Numbered from the stretch's first letter, positions 26,801 to 34,498 are shown. The stretch is DNA of 64,000 bases from an uncultured Oscillospiraceae bacterium (GCA_910584715.1 CAJUAN010000005.1:72429-136428); one strand, 5' to 3'. Program-made: numbers and translations. The notes: generated from the sequence alone by a model not told the origin.

Positions 26801-27033
26801 AGAAGAAGTTTGCTTCCGCAATCGTGAGCGGCATGAAAAAATACTTTGCCCGAACCGATTACTCCTGCTTCGGAGATGGAAGCGCATCCTGGGAAGATAT
26901 TGGGGGAGGTTCGTCCGATAATAGTATGACAGACGGAAGTACCTCCAACAGTACATCTGACGACAGCAGTTTTGATTTTTCGGAGGTTGACGCTTTCCTG
27001 CCTCAGGAGGACGACGAGGAGCTTACGGAATAG
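23857..27033 (+). CDS. Secreted GHL10-like barrel plus N-acetylmuramoyl-L-alanine amidase
   Basis: 1058 aa. Basic N-terminus and signal peptide ending at about AFAEE (residue ~49). Residues ~75-410 form a GHL10/DUF187-like barrel (MRGVYVTPTVDYAVPN, NGLNSIIIMTDRKGE, VDGIILDGYYSS). A beta-rich middle (~430-800) with repeated NGKSVSLKE-like strands follows. Residues ~815-1000 are an Amidase_3 zinc domain: IVIDPGHGYTG (His ligand), KEQEANLAIAKYVEQIL (Glu), VSIHCNSA (His) and VLVETAFVTN (catalytic Glu). A Ser/Thr/Asp-rich tail ends the protein. It cleaves the peptidoglycan stem peptide from muramic acid, outside the membrane. The start at 23857 has AAAGGG about 8 nt upstream. One chain thus combines two wall-type hydrolase modules. 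Confidence 0.9.
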   Translation: MKRKKEKTSVFRSLRSFRKLAGLITAAAICTQFLSGFGGFPAFAEETPDDFGSITVIAPQPDIGRDESLPAFDEPDTAPLYSFPDNMRGVYVTPTVDYAVPNEDGESLTEEQISAGVSEMLDTAEKNGLNSIIIMTDRKGEIFYSADMNETVERPLIDYAVEAAKERGFYVYLNFSLDCVLDGLKEDDLRSRIDRLAITVHGFTVKYPVDGIILDGYYSSKDNTSLGDYVKHGSGIGYENWLPDNGAYIFSLAADAVRRTNNTVPVGISLNDVWANYTTSENGSETSVNFEALTDGYADTVGYIQNGCADFIMLKAKGSLGDSSLPFKEIVSWWNKYAEEAGIPLYVHHMNQRVCTDAEGWGSPDELVKQVIAASDYDSYKGSAFHSLSALDKDVMQSTSALMKHYDNEIDVEGLNSELEMTLPTKTTFKTEEPTVIFAGSFDPNFPVYYQGKEIKLNEAGRFYFTEDLDVGLNTFKFQNKAKVITYKITRTVNVLKSVSPADETMRVEEQSTITLSAIAYRGSTVTASVNGKSVSLKEVEGQLDELDPNSNYTKYVGYYTAPAGKRGEDINLGNIEFYGSYPTKSGNISESRTGAKIIVNALAEVANDYSGSILQVKNDNTMVYDYRTTSNSPTPNCARLPAGTLDYIVKTVTYSGTDYYLTNSGKRIRTSAVTVLDNRPLGSNPMSVAAAGKDGTDTVIKLKTDVKIPFSMSYNNQSYSDGGNGGYYVSAFSCDSITLTFDYVTSVSAGDIAFPDSAVFTKGTWNVSSSGDMTKTKLTLRLRQSGVFGGLTSSYDSEGNLVLRFNGCRSSLNGATIVIDPGHGYTGASSFDPGAIGHIKEQEANLAIAKYVEQILKDEGANVIRLKTESQTYVTEQRASDARQYSPDMFVSIHCNSAGESAKGGEAYYFTPFSQPLAKYISESLGEVLTQVHGSSSGTNRGEKYNYFFVTQQQDFPSVLVETAFVTNYSEAMALADSAYQKKFASAIVSGMKKYFARTDYSCFGDGSASWEDIGGGSSDNSMTDGSTSNSTSDDSSFDFSEVDAFLPQEDDEELTE

Positions 27034-27061
27034 CGATGTACAACAAACCGTATAAAATTAT

Positions 27062-27096
27062 CAGCCGTTCTTCGCAGATCTGCGGAGAACGGCTTT
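27062..27096 (+). terminator. Terminator after the amidase
   Basis: AGCCGTTCT/AGAACGGCT extended by CGCAGA/TCTGCG, followed by TTTTT. Confidence 0.92.
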
Positions 27097-27235
27097 TTGA
27101 GGTACTAAAAAAATTCAAAAATATTCACAAAAAATCTGTAGAATTATTGTGCAGAACGGCATATACTTAGACTTGCGTCCAAAGAACTCAAACTGTTTTT
27201 CGGACTGCAAATTTTAAGAAAGCCGGTAAACTGTT

Positions 27236-28642
27236 ATGGCGCCTTCAAAGGATCTCACATGCGGAAAGCCAATGTCCCTGATACTGGGTTTCGGTATCCC
27301 GCTTTTATTCGGATTTTTATTTCAGCAGCTCTACAACGTCGCCGACACCGCTATTGTGGGACGCTTCCTCGGCTACAAGGCTCTTGCCGCCGTGGGAAGC
27401 ACAGGCTCGGTAAACTTTCTCGTTATCGGCTTCGTTATGGGAGTCTGCAACGGATTTTCCATTCCTGTCGCCCAGATGTTCGGCGCTGGGGACTTCAAGC
27501 AGCTCCGCAGATATGTGACCAATTCCCTGTGGCTGTGCATTTTCCTTGCGGCTGCAATTACGGCGGTAACGCTGATATTCTGCGCGGAAATACTTACCTT
27601 CACAAACACTCCCGACGATATATTTCAGCGTGCCTATACTTATATTTTCACCATTTTCGCAGGTATACCTGCATACTTTTTGTACAACATGACCGCGGGA
27701 ATACTCCGTTCCCTTGGGGACAGCAAGACCCCCGTAAGCTGGCTCGTTATCGCCTCTGTTGTGAATATCGTGCTGGATATCGTGTTCATTTTCTGCTTTG
27801 AAATGGACGTTTTCGGCGCGGCTCTGGCAACGGTGATAGCTCAGTTCGTGTCGGGCTTCGGCTGCCTGTGGCGTGTCTGCAAAAGCTATGCGGTACTCAG
27901 GACCGACCGCGAGGACTGGCGTTTCAGCACAAAGCATATCGGCAGACTTTTCCTTATGGGGCTTCCCATGGGGCTCCAGTACTCCATAACCGCAATAGGC
28001 AGCGTAATGCTCCAGACCGCCGTAAACGGCTTGGGAACGTCCTATGTAACGGCGGTAACGGCGGCTAACAAACTTTCCATGTTCATGTGCTGTCCTTTTG
28101 ACGCAATGGGTTCGACCATGGCTACCTATGCGGGACAGAATGTGGGATCGCAAAAGTGGGAGCGTCTCAACAAAGGCTTGGGAGCCTGCGTGCTGCTGGG
28201 TCTGATATATTCCGCGGCGGCGTTCCTGTTCCTTTTGGTTGCGGGAAACAATCTCGCCATGATATTCCTGGACGAGGAAAGCAAGCACCTTATCCCCCTT
28301 GTAAAACAGTTCCTGACAGTTTTGTCGGCGTTTTACTTCCCGCTGGCTCTGGTGAATATCGTGAGATTTTTCATACAGGGCATGGGATTTTCTCCCACAG
28401 CAACTGTGGCGGGTCTTTTGGAAATGGTCGGCAGGTGGTTTATCGCCCACATGGTAACTATTTACGGCTTTACCGCGGCCTGCTTTGCTTCACCCGCGGC
28501 ATGGATACTTGCAGACGCGTTTCTTATCCCCGCATATTTTATATGCAAAAGGCGGCTTTTGAAAAAGCATAACGCGCTGCCTGTTCAAAAGTCAAAGACA
28601 ATACCTAAATCAAACACAGAAAAACGCTGTACAGAGCTTTAA
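27236..28642 (+). CDS. MATE-family efflux transporter
   Basis: 468 aa with twelve hydrophobic segments in two halves. Landmarks: LILGFGIPLLFGFLFQQLYN at the first helix, ADTAIVGRFLGYKALAAVG, and a matching second half (GLPMGLQYSITAIGSVMLQ). These pumps export cationic drugs or metabolites in exchange for Na+ or H+; the cargo is unknown. The RBS is weak (AAGCCGG). Between the preceding terminator and the start, TATACT near 27162 is a possible -10. It ends in a shared terminator with hydF. Confidence 0.93.
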   Translation: MAPSKDLTCGKPMSLILGFGIPLLFGFLFQQLYNVADTAIVGRFLGYKALAAVGSTGSVNFLVIGFVMGVCNGFSIPVAQMFGAGDFKQLRRYVTNSLWLCIFLAAAITAVTLIFCAEILTFTNTPDDIFQRAYTYIFTIFAGIPAYFLYNMTAGILRSLGDSKTPVSWLVIASVVNIVLDIVFIFCFEMDVFGAALATVIAQFVSGFGCLWRVCKSYAVLRTDREDWRFSTKHIGRLFLMGLPMGLQYSITAIGSVMLQTAVNGLGTSYVTAVTAANKLSMFMCCPFDAMGSTMATYAGQNVGSQKWERLNKGLGACVLLGLIYSAAAFLFLLVAGNNLAMIFLDEESKHLIPLVKQFLTVLSAFYFPLALVNIVRFFIQGMGFSPTATVAGLLEMVGRWFIAHMVTIYGFTAACFASPAAWILADAFLIPAYFICKRRLLKKHNALPVQKSKTIPKSNTEKRCTEL

Positions 28643-28694
28643 AAAATTCCGGTCGGGAATGCACTTATCCGCATTTCCGACCGGAAAATTTTTA
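28643..28694. terminator. Bidirectional terminator between the MATE gene and hydF
   Basis: AAAATTCCGGTCGGGAATGC pairs with GCATTTCCGACCGGAAAATTTT, about 20 bp with one G-U pair. The distal arm overlaps the last bases of hydF on the minus strand. Confidence 0.92.
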
Positions 28695-29888
28695 TTCAAG
28701 AATTTTTCGTATGTCCTCAAACGGTTCAACGCTGCGTTTGAGAATGCCGTGCATATGGGCAATGGCAATGCCGTAATTGGTGATAGGCAAGCCCTGCTCC
28801 GCGGCGTATGCGTAGCGGTACTTCATCTCCCGCTCGTTAAGCATACAGCCTCCGCAGTGTATCGCAAGCGCGTACCCGCTCAAATCGTTGGGAAATTCCG
28901 TTCCGCTTGTGAATACAAATTCAACGTCTTTGCCCGTGTGCTTCTTCACCCATGCGGGCAGCTTTACTGTACCGATGTCTCCGCATTGGCGGTGATGCGT
29001 GCAGCCCTCGGAAATGAGAACCTTGTCGCCGTCCTTTAAGCTGTCCAAAGCTTTTGCCCCACGGACGGCCGTTTCAAGATTGCCTTTATAGCGGGCGAAC
29101 AATATTGAAAAGGACGTAAGCAGAATGTCGCTCGGTACGATCTTGCTTACCTTTCCGAAAGCCTGACTGTCGGTAATGACGATTTTGGGCTTTGCGGAAA
29201 GCTTGGGGAGAGCTTCCGCAAGCTCGGTCTCCCTGACAACAACGGAAATACCGCCTGCTTCTAAAATGTCGCGGATAGTCTGCTGTTGGGGAAGAATAAG
29301 CCGTCCCTTGGGAGCTGCCGCGTCAATAGGTACCACAAGTACGGCAACGTCAAGAGAGTCAAGCAGATCCCCCACAATTTTCCTTTCCGGCTCAGGAGTT
29401 TGCGCAAGACGGACAATTTCCGCTTTAAGCTCGTCTATGCCGACGCGGTTCAGCGCACTGCCGTAGAAATGTCCCTCCTTTTTGGGGACGTTTTGGGGCG
29501 CGTCCGTCTTGTTATGGAAGATAACAAGAGGTATGTTTTTCTGTCTTATCTTATCAATGAGAGCGATATCCTCGGGACTCTCACTTTCACCGTCAAGAAC
29601 AACCACGGCAATGTCCGTCTTGTTCAGCATCTGGTAGCTTTTCTTCACGCGGAGAGAACCAAGCTCCCCCTCGTCGTCAATGCCCGGGGTGTCTATCATC
29701 ACCACGGGACCTATTGGAAGAAGCTCCATAGCCTTTACCACGGGATCGGTAGTAGTCCCCAAAACGTCGGAAACAATAGCGATATTCTGGTTTGTAAGCG
29801 CGTTCATAACGCTGGATTTGCCCGCGTTCCGTCTGCCGAAAATGCCGATGTGTACGCGGTTTGCGGAGGGCGTTTCGTTAAGGCTCAT
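28692..29888 (-). CDS. hydF: [FeFe]-hydrogenase H-cluster maturation GTPase HydF
   Basis: 398 aa. Scaffold and carrier that assembles the 2Fe subcluster made by HydE and HydG and delivers it to apo-hydrogenase. N-terminal GTPase: GRRNAGKS (18-25), GTTTDPV and DTPGIDD. The C-terminal cluster-binding domain carries CTHHRQC (from C296) and HCGGCML, the expected ligands of its [4Fe-4S] cluster. AAAGGAG lies 9 nt before the ATG. It follows a small RHH gene by 36 nt and ends in a bidirectional terminator, closing the maturation locus. Confidence 0.97.
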   Translation of the reverse strand: MSLNETPSANRVHIGIFGRRNAGKSSVMNALTNQNIAIVSDVLGTTTDPVVKAMELLPIGPVVMIDTPGIDDEGELGSLRVKKSYQMLNKTDIAVVVLDGESESPEDIALIDKIRQKNIPLVIFHNKTDAPQNVPKKEGHFYGSALNRVGIDELKAEIVRLAQTPEPERKIVGDLLDSLDVAVLVVPIDAAAPKGRLILPQQQTIRDILEAGGISVVVRETELAEALPKLSAKPKIVITDSQAFGKVSKIVPSDILLTSFSILFARYKGNLETAVRGAKALDSLKDGDKVLISEGCTHHRQCGDIGTVKLPAWVKKHTGKDVEFVFTSGTEFPNDLSGYALAIHCGGCMLNEREMKYRYAYAAEQGLPITNYGIAIAHMHGILKRSVEPFEDIRKILE

Positions 29889-29924
29889 ACGATCAGCTCC
29901 TTTTAGTAAATAAAAGATGGAGGT

Positions 29925-30152
29925 TTATTCCTCGTTTTCATTTTTCTTATGAACGGGCAGCGGCTCACCCTCACGCTCCATTAGTTCGGCGATTGCCCTG
30001 TTAACAAAACCGTTAAGGGTTTCGCCCTGCTTTTCGGCATGATTTCTGATAATTTCACGTTGTCCCTTATATACCATAAGATTTATTCTGTCATAATTAT
30101 TTTTTACGTATTTATGCACGGCTTTTTGCTGTGATTTACTTGTCGGCGGCAT
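29925..30152 (-). CDS. Small ribbon-helix-helix (Arc/antitoxin-like) protein
   Basis: 75 aa. Basic start (PPTSKSQQKAVHKYVKNNYD), a short strand (RINLMVYKG), then two helices (QREIIRNHAEKQGETLNGFVNRAIAE), the usual layout of Arc/MetJ-type DNA-binding domains. No toxin gene is adjacent. It has its own TTGACA/TATAAT promoter directly upstream and GGAGG before the ATG. hydF follows 36 nt later, so it may be co-transcribed with or regulate hydF; that is inference. Confidence 0.75.
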   Translation of the reverse strand: MPPTSKSQQKAVHKYVKNNYDRINLMVYKGQREIIRNHAEKQGETLNGFVNRAIAELMEREGEPLPVHKKNENEE

Positions 30153-30174
30153 AAATTACCTCCACGTTCTTCCG

Positions 30175-30202
30175 ATTATATCACGTAACTAAAAACTGTC
30201 AA
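30175..30202 (-). promoter_or_regulatory. Promoter for the RHH gene and hydF
   Basis: Minus strand TTGACA (30202-30197), 16-nt spacer, TATAAT (30180-30175), directly after the VOC gene stop. It gives hydF a start separate from the hydEG promoter. Confidence 0.85.
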
Positions 30203-30589
30203 CTAAATCGCTATCCACCAGCACACGCCGTACTTGTCAATAACGGTAGCGCAGCATTTGCTCCAGGGCAGCTCATGAATTTCATCAAGGACAGCGCCGC
30301 CGTCGCTCAGAACGTCAAATGCGCGGCGGACGCGCTCCTCAGTACCCATTTCAAAAACGTTGAAGGTCATGGTCTCCCATTTCATCTTGTGGATAAATTC
30401 CACGTCGCAGGGATTTTTTGCTTCGGCTAACGCTAAAAAGCCTTCGCCGTCAACGGATAATTCGCAATGCTCGTATTCCGTACCGTCGGCGTTTTTCATT
30501 TCGAGGGTTATCTCCGCGCCAAAAGCTTTGCAGTACGTTTCCGCCGCCTCAATGCTGTTTTTTACGTAGACCTGGGTGTAATTTTTCAT
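30203..30589 (-). CDS. VOC-superfamily (PhnB/glyoxalase-like) protein
   Basis: 128 aa. Starts KNYTQVYVKNSIEAAETYCKAFGAEITLEM, the paired beta-alpha-beta-beta-beta pattern of PhnB-like proteins, and ends VIDKYGVCWWI, which corresponds to the family's DPFGxxW motif. Possible metal ligands are few, so catalytic status is unclear. It lies 15 nt after hydG with GGAGAG before the ATG, so it is probably read with hydEG, but no role in hydrogenase maturation is known for this family. Confidence 0.85.
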   Translation of the reverse strand: MKNYTQVYVKNSIEAAETYCKAFGAEITLEMKNADGTEYEHCELSVDGEGFLALAEAKNPCDVEFIHKMKWETMTFNVFEMGTEERVRRAFDVLSDGGAVLDEIHELPWSKCCATVIDKYGVCWWIAI

Positions 30590-30604
30590 ACGCCGCTCTC
30601 CCTC

Positions 30605-32029
30605 TTAAAAACGGAAGTCCCTGCTGCCGTTTTCAATTTTCGCAAGATTATCAACAACGATACCCCTTACCTTTTCATTGGGCACATTCTTTATCTCGCT
30701 TTCGATAAGCTTAACGCCCACGTCGCGGGTGTCGGGGCTTGCGTAGTCCATAAGGTACTCCTTTAAGGTCATCAGCGCGTTGGGGTGACAGCAGTTCTGT
30801 ATCTGACCGTTTTTGCACAGGGACATAAACCTGTCCCCCGTCCTGCCCTCGCGGTAGCAAGCCGTACAGAAACTGGGTATATAACCAAGCTTCATGAGCC
30901 AGTTCACAACCTCGTCCAACGAACGCTGGTCGGAAACGTCAAACTGTTCTGTGTCGTGAGGTCTTTCCTCGGGGCTGTAGCCCGCGTAACCGCCCACAGA
31001 AGTCCTGGAACCGCCCGAAATCTGGGAAATACCAAGACTAAGGGCTTTTTCGCGGCAAGTTTCGCTTTCGCGGGTGGAAATTATCATACCCGTGTAGGGT
31101 ACCGCAATTCTTATGCAGGCAATGATTTTCGCAAATGTGTCGTCGTCAATGCCGTTGTCGAAAACGTTGGGGTCGATATCGTCAGCCTTTTTGATTCGGG
31201 GTACGCTGATAGTGTGGGGTCCCACGCCGTGGACGGCTTCAAGGTGCTCAGCGTGCATAAGAAGTCCCGCGAACTCGTAGCGGTACAGCTCCAGACCGAA
31301 CAAAACGCCCAGTCCAACGTCGTCGATACCGCCCTCCATGGCTCTGTCCATAGCCTCGGTGTGGTACGCGTAGTTGTGCTTGGGTCCCGCCGGGTGAAGC
31401 TTTTCATAGCTTTCCTTATGGTAGGTCTCCTGGAAAAGAATATATGTACCTATACCCGCGTCCTTTAACTTGCGGTAATTCTCAACGGTAGTGGCGGCAA
31501 TATTCACATTAACGCGGCGGATAGCGCCGTTTTTGTGCTTTATGCTGTAAATGGTCTTGATGCTTTCAAGGACGTACTCGATAGGGTTGTTCACGGGGTC
31601 TTCGCCTGTTTCGAGGGCAAGACGCTTGTGACCCATGTCCTGCAAAGCGATGACCTCGTCGCGGATTTCCTCTTGCGTAAGCTTTTTGCGGGCGATATGC
31701 TTGTTCTGGCAGTGATAGGGACAGTACACGCAGCTGTTTATACAGTAATTGGAAAGATACAGCGGCGCGAACATAACGATACGGTTCCCGTAAAAATCCT
31801 TTTTTATTTGGCGGGCAAGCTCGTAAATTCGCTCGTTTCTGTCCGCAAGAGTGCAGTCCAGCAGCACCGCCGCCTCGCGGTGAGAAAGTCCCTTGCGCTT
31901 TTCCGCTTTTTCGATAATGCTGTCGATAAGCTCCGCGTTATCCTTGTTTTTTTCGGCGTACTCCAGCGTCTCCAGAATTTCTGCATTGTCGATAAATTCT
32001 TCCGCTTTAAGTGAATTGGGGTTGTACAT
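30605..32029 (-). CDS. hydG: [FeFe]-hydrogenase maturase, radical SAM tyrosine lyase HydG
   Basis: 474 aa. Splits tyrosine to give the CO and cyanide ligands of the H-cluster. The radical-SAM cluster motif CINSCVYC (Cx3Cx2C) lies near residue 95. The second, dangler-iron cluster motif is CTACYREGRTGDRFMSLCK at the C-terminus, the Cx2C...C pattern specific to HydG. Length is normal. AAAGGA precedes the ATG. It lies 58 nt after hydE in one operon. Confidence 0.97.
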   Translation of the reverse strand: MYNPNSLKAEEFIDNAEILETLEYAEKNKDNAELIDSIIEKAEKRKGLSHREAAVLLDCTLADRNERIYELARQIKKDFYGNRIVMFAPLYLSNYCINSCVYCPYHCQNKHIARKKLTQEEIRDEVIALQDMGHKRLALETGEDPVNNPIEYVLESIKTIYSIKHKNGAIRRVNVNIAATTVENYRKLKDAGIGTYILFQETYHKESYEKLHPAGPKHNYAYHTEAMDRAMEGGIDDVGLGVLFGLELYRYEFAGLLMHAEHLEAVHGVGPHTISVPRIKKADDIDPNVFDNGIDDDTFAKIIACIRIAVPYTGMIISTRESETCREKALSLGISQISGGSRTSVGGYAGYSPEERPHDTEQFDVSDQRSLDEVVNWLMKLGYIPSFCTACYREGRTGDRFMSLCKNGQIQNCCHPNALMTLKEYLMDYASPDTRDVGVKLIESEIKNVPNEKVRGIVVDNLAKIENGSRDFRF

Positions 32030-32087
32030 AGTTCATTTTCCTTTCATATTTTATTTTTTGTATGGGGACATATTTGCCGTCCCCGAT

Positions 32088-33134
32088 TTATTCCTTAAAA
32101 TCGCCCCTGTCGGAGACAAGCCTGTAGCCAATGGATTCCATTCGCCGTCCAAGACAGGCTATGCACTCGGCGGCTTCGTCTCCCGTGCAAATTTTGTTGT
32201 CGTACAGCAGATATTTTTTCCGCACGTCTGAGGGCGACAAATTCGGCATGACCACGTTCGCCCCTGCAAGAATTCCTTTTTCCCTGCCCTTTGGGTGGAT
32301 AGTACCCAAAGCCGTCGTTGCGGGAAGCAGAACGTTCGGAACAACCAGCCTTGTCAGCCCAAGCATAAGCAGGACGGTTTCAAGAGTACCCGCCTTTTCG
32401 TTTGCAAAAGGCGTATCATGGTGAGGGATAAAAGGACCTATACCCACCATTTGAGGCTGTAATTTGCTGATGTACAACAAGTCCTCCGCAAGATTTTCGG
32501 CAGTTTGGTACGGTGAACCGACCATAAAGCCGCAGCCTGTCTGAAAACCCAGCTCCTTTAAATCTGAAAGACATCTCATGCGGTTTTCAAGCGTTAAGCC
32601 TTTCGGGTGTAGCTTTCCGTAATGCTCCGGATTTGCAGTTTCGTGCCGCAGAAGATATCTGTCCGCGCCCGCCTTGCGGAATTTTTCGTAGCTGTCCCGG
32701 GACTTCTCCCCGATAGAAAGCGTCACCGCGCAGTCGGGATACTTTGCTTTAATTCGGGAAACAATGCTTACAATTTTGTCGTCGGTGTAAAAGCCGTCCT
32801 CGCCTCCTTGCAGTACAAATGTGCGGAAACCCAGTCCGTACCCCATTTCGCAGCAATCCATAATTTGTTCCTCGGTAAGACGGTACCTCTCCGCGTTTTT
32901 GGCGCTTCGCCGTATGCCGCAGTACAGGCAGTCGTTTTTGCAGTAATTGGTAAATTCTATCAGTCCGCGGATATAAACGTCCTTACCGTAGACACGTTCG
33001 CGGACAGTTCTCGCCTTTGCAAAAAGGTATTCGTCGGTCTCGGAAGTATGTCCCGAAATAATTTCGGAAAATTCTTCCTTTAAGAGAATACGATCCTTTT
33101 CAAGCTTATCAATAAGTTCAAAAATGCGGCTCAT
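32088..33134 (-). CDS. hydE: [FeFe]-hydrogenase maturase, radical SAM protein HydE
   Basis: 348 aa. Radical SAM enzyme that processes the sulfur/iron precursor of the H-cluster bridge. Motif CKNDCLYCGIR (Cx3Cx2C) lies near residue 65, with FRTFVLQGGEDGFYTD after it, as in HydE/BioB-like enzymes. The ATG overlaps the stop of the TM1266-type gene by 4 nt (ATGA), so translation is coupled to that gene. Confidence 0.96.
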   Translation of the reverse strand: MSRIFELIDKLEKDRILLKEEFSEIISGHTSETDEYLFAKARTVRERVYGKDVYIRGLIEFTNYCKNDCLYCGIRRSAKNAERYRLTEEQIMDCCEMGYGLGFRTFVLQGGEDGFYTDDKIVSIVSRIKAKYPDCAVTLSIGEKSRDSYEKFRKAGADRYLLRHETANPEHYGKLHPKGLTLENRMRCLSDLKELGFQTGCGFMVGSPYQTAENLAEDLLYISKLQPQMVGIGPFIPHHDTPFANEKAGTLETVLLMLGLTRLVVPNVLLPATTALGTIHPKGREKGILAGANVVMPNLSPSDVRKKYLLYDNKICTGDEAAECIACLGRRMESIGYRLVSDRGDFKE

Positions 33135-33388
33135 TTGGACTCTCCCAGTTTGGAATAAATTGTTTTTGCAGTAACTCCGTCGATCGCGCCCAGCTTTCCG
33201 GTCAACGCATTTATAGCGTCCTGCGGAGCGTCTACTGCCACGCTTATTATGGACACTCCCTTCTTTTCATAGGGTATACCCATTCTGCCTATTATGTACT
33301 GTCCGTAATTGTGGAGCAGACTGTTCAGCCTCTCTACCGAGTCAAGATTTTCCACAACTATACCGATAAGAGCAACTCTTGTTTCCAT
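33131..33388 (-). CDS. TM1266-type iron-only hydrogenase system regulator
   Basis: 85 aa. Small ACT/NikR-like ferredoxin fold (METRVALIGIVVENLDSVERLN, GRMGIPYEKKGVSIISVAVD, GKLGAIDGVTAKTIYS) of the family found next to hyd maturation genes and annotated as their putative regulator. The start at 33388 is set by GGAAAGGA just upstream and by the family's usual length; an open frame continues upstream through the leader but without a start signal. It is the first gene of the hydEG operon and follows a 17-codon leader ORF whose stop overlaps this ATG. Confidence 0.92.
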   Translation of the reverse strand: METRVALIGIVVENLDSVERLNSLLHNYGQYIIGRMGIPYEKKGVSIISVAVDAPQDAINALTGKLGAIDGVTAKTIYSKLGESK

Positions 33389-33441
33389 CAGCACTTTCCT
33401 TTCCAAAATAAAAAACCTGCTGACATACCGACAGCAGGCAT
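33388..33441 (-). CDS. 17-codon leader ORF containing a terminator-like hairpin
   Basis: ATG at 33441 reads MPAVGMSAGFLFWKGKC and stops at TGA 33390-33388, overlapping the ATG of the regulator gene (TGATG). AGAGGG lies 5 nt upstream. Its own codons form the hairpin CCTGCTG/CAGCAGG, followed by a T run. Whether it is translated is not known. Confidence 0.45.
   Translation of the reverse strand: MPAVGMSAGFLFWKGKC
33413..33439 (-). terminator. Attenuator-like hairpin in the hyd maturation leader
   Basis: Minus strand GCCTGCTG, 9-nt loop, CAGCAGG, then TTTTTTATTTT, about 25 nt before the first gene. A terminator in this place would stop most transcripts before hydE and hydG unless read-through is allowed. 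Confidence 0.7.
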
Positions 33442-33578
33442 AATTACCCTCTAAATCGCCGCCTTTCTCCTCAGAAAATCTTTGGAAGTCAGTACAGATA
33501 AAATTTATTTGATTTTTAATTTGTTTTGTTTGCGGTCGGAATAATTTCCGCGGAAATCTCCTCCCGCTTACAAATATA

Positions 33579-33607
33579 AGTATACCACGTTTCTGCCGGC
33601 ATTTCAA
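33579..33607 (-). promoter_or_regulatory. Promoter of the hydEG operon
   Basis: Minus strand TTGAAA (33607-33602), 17 nt, TATACT (33584-33579). It yields a leader of about 185 nt that contains the palindrome ATTTCCGCGGAAAT and the attenuator hairpin. Confidence 0.82.
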
Positions 33608-33633
33608 GAGGCGCATAAAAAAATTGAAGCGTA

Positions 33634-34353
33634 TTATTGTAAATTTTCTTTTAATACTTGAACGTCGCCGTCCGCCTGGCGTTTTCTCATTTTGCGCCAG
33701 CTTATAAAACCGTAAAGATCGTTCATCAGAAACATCGCAAAACATATTATTACCGAAAGGCATGAAATATCCGAAAACGCCGCCATTACCCACAGAACAA
33801 TAAGTATAATATCGTTCGCCGCATACGCCAGCGCGTAAAACTCACTTCTGCGGAACGTGAGATATACCGCGATAAAGCTTGTCGTCACGGATACTGTGCT
33901 GGGAATAAGATTTGCAGTACCAAACCTTTCCAGTATAAAGTAGAATGCGACCGTTACCGCAGCCGTCAGTATCAGCATAAAAACGACCTCTCCGCGCTTT
34001 ATGCGGTTCACCCTCACCTCGGAACGGTTCCCGTTGTACGGGTTGCGTATCCATGAGATAAACGCCAGCAAGGCCATCGGGGCGGACATTCCCATATAGG
34101 TTATCATTTCCCCGTAATAAGCAAACGAATAGGAAATTATCCCGTAAAGCGCGCTGAAAATGATTATCAGTATCTGTCCGGCAGGGTTGCCCTTTGCATT
34201 GAAAATAAGCGCGGTAATTCCTATAAGCGAAGCGGCAAGCTTGAGCCAGCCCATCCTGTCAAATATGAGAAACGAAACGGTGATAGCTGTTACAGAGCAG
34301 AGCCACAGCGCGATCTCGCCCTTTGTAAAATAGTTCAGAAATTTTTTTAGCAT
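33634..34353 (-). CDS. pnuC: Nicotinamide riboside transporter PnuC
   Basis: 239 aa with about seven transmembrane segments. Family pattern: GNPAGQILIIIFSALYGIISYSFAYYGEM early on, FISWIRNPYNG, and DIILIVLWVMAAFSDIS near the end, with MNDLYGFISWRKM closing the last helix. It imports nicotinamide riboside (or a related vitamin) by facilitated diffusion driven by cytosolic trapping. GGGGGG lies 7 nt before the ATG. Its own promoter and an attenuator-like leader precede it; the leader is not one of the NAD riboswitches I can recognise. Confidence 0.93.
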   Translation of the reverse strand: MLKKFLNYFTKGEIALWLCSVTAITVSFLIFDRMGWLKLAASLIGITALIFNAKGNPAGQILIIIFSALYGIISYSFAYYGEMITYMGMSAPMALLAFISWIRNPYNGNRSEVRVNRIKRGEVVFMLILTAAVTVAFYFILERFGTANLIPSTVSVTTSFIAVYLTFRRSEFYALAYAANDIILIVLWVMAAFSDISCLSVIICFAMFLMNDLYGFISWRKMRKRQADGDVQVLKENLQ

Positions 34354-34492
34354 GACAGTCCCCCCGAAAAAATAAACATCCGTCAGCGTATCTTCAAAGA
34401 CCTAACGATACGCGGCGAATGTTTTTCACATTCCCTATCTGCCCGGTGGCAGACCTGCTCAATGACAGGCGGTAAATACTTTATTTCAGTGC
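34354..34492 (-). ncRNA. Attenuator-type leader RNA of pnuC (candidate riboswitch)
   Basis: The leader on the minus strand folds into CCUG/CAGG and UCUGCC/GGCAGA hairpins, then offers two exclusive choices. GAAUGU/ACAUUC forms a small hairpin with a GAAAA loop, or the same ACAUUCG pairs with CGGAUGU while GCGUAUC/GAUACGC forms within it. The second fold is followed by UUUAUUUUUU and is a terminator. Shared use of one strand by both helices is the hallmark of a transcription switch. The ligand is unknown; NAD-related compounds are a guess from the gene. Confidence 0.6.
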
Positions 34493-34498
34493 AAAGCA

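Noticed and set aside
33389..33578. T-box or SAM riboswitch in the hyd operon leader
   Set aside because: No T-box core (AGGGTGG-type) sequence or SAM aptamer pattern is present; only the terminator hairpin and the leader ORF are supported.
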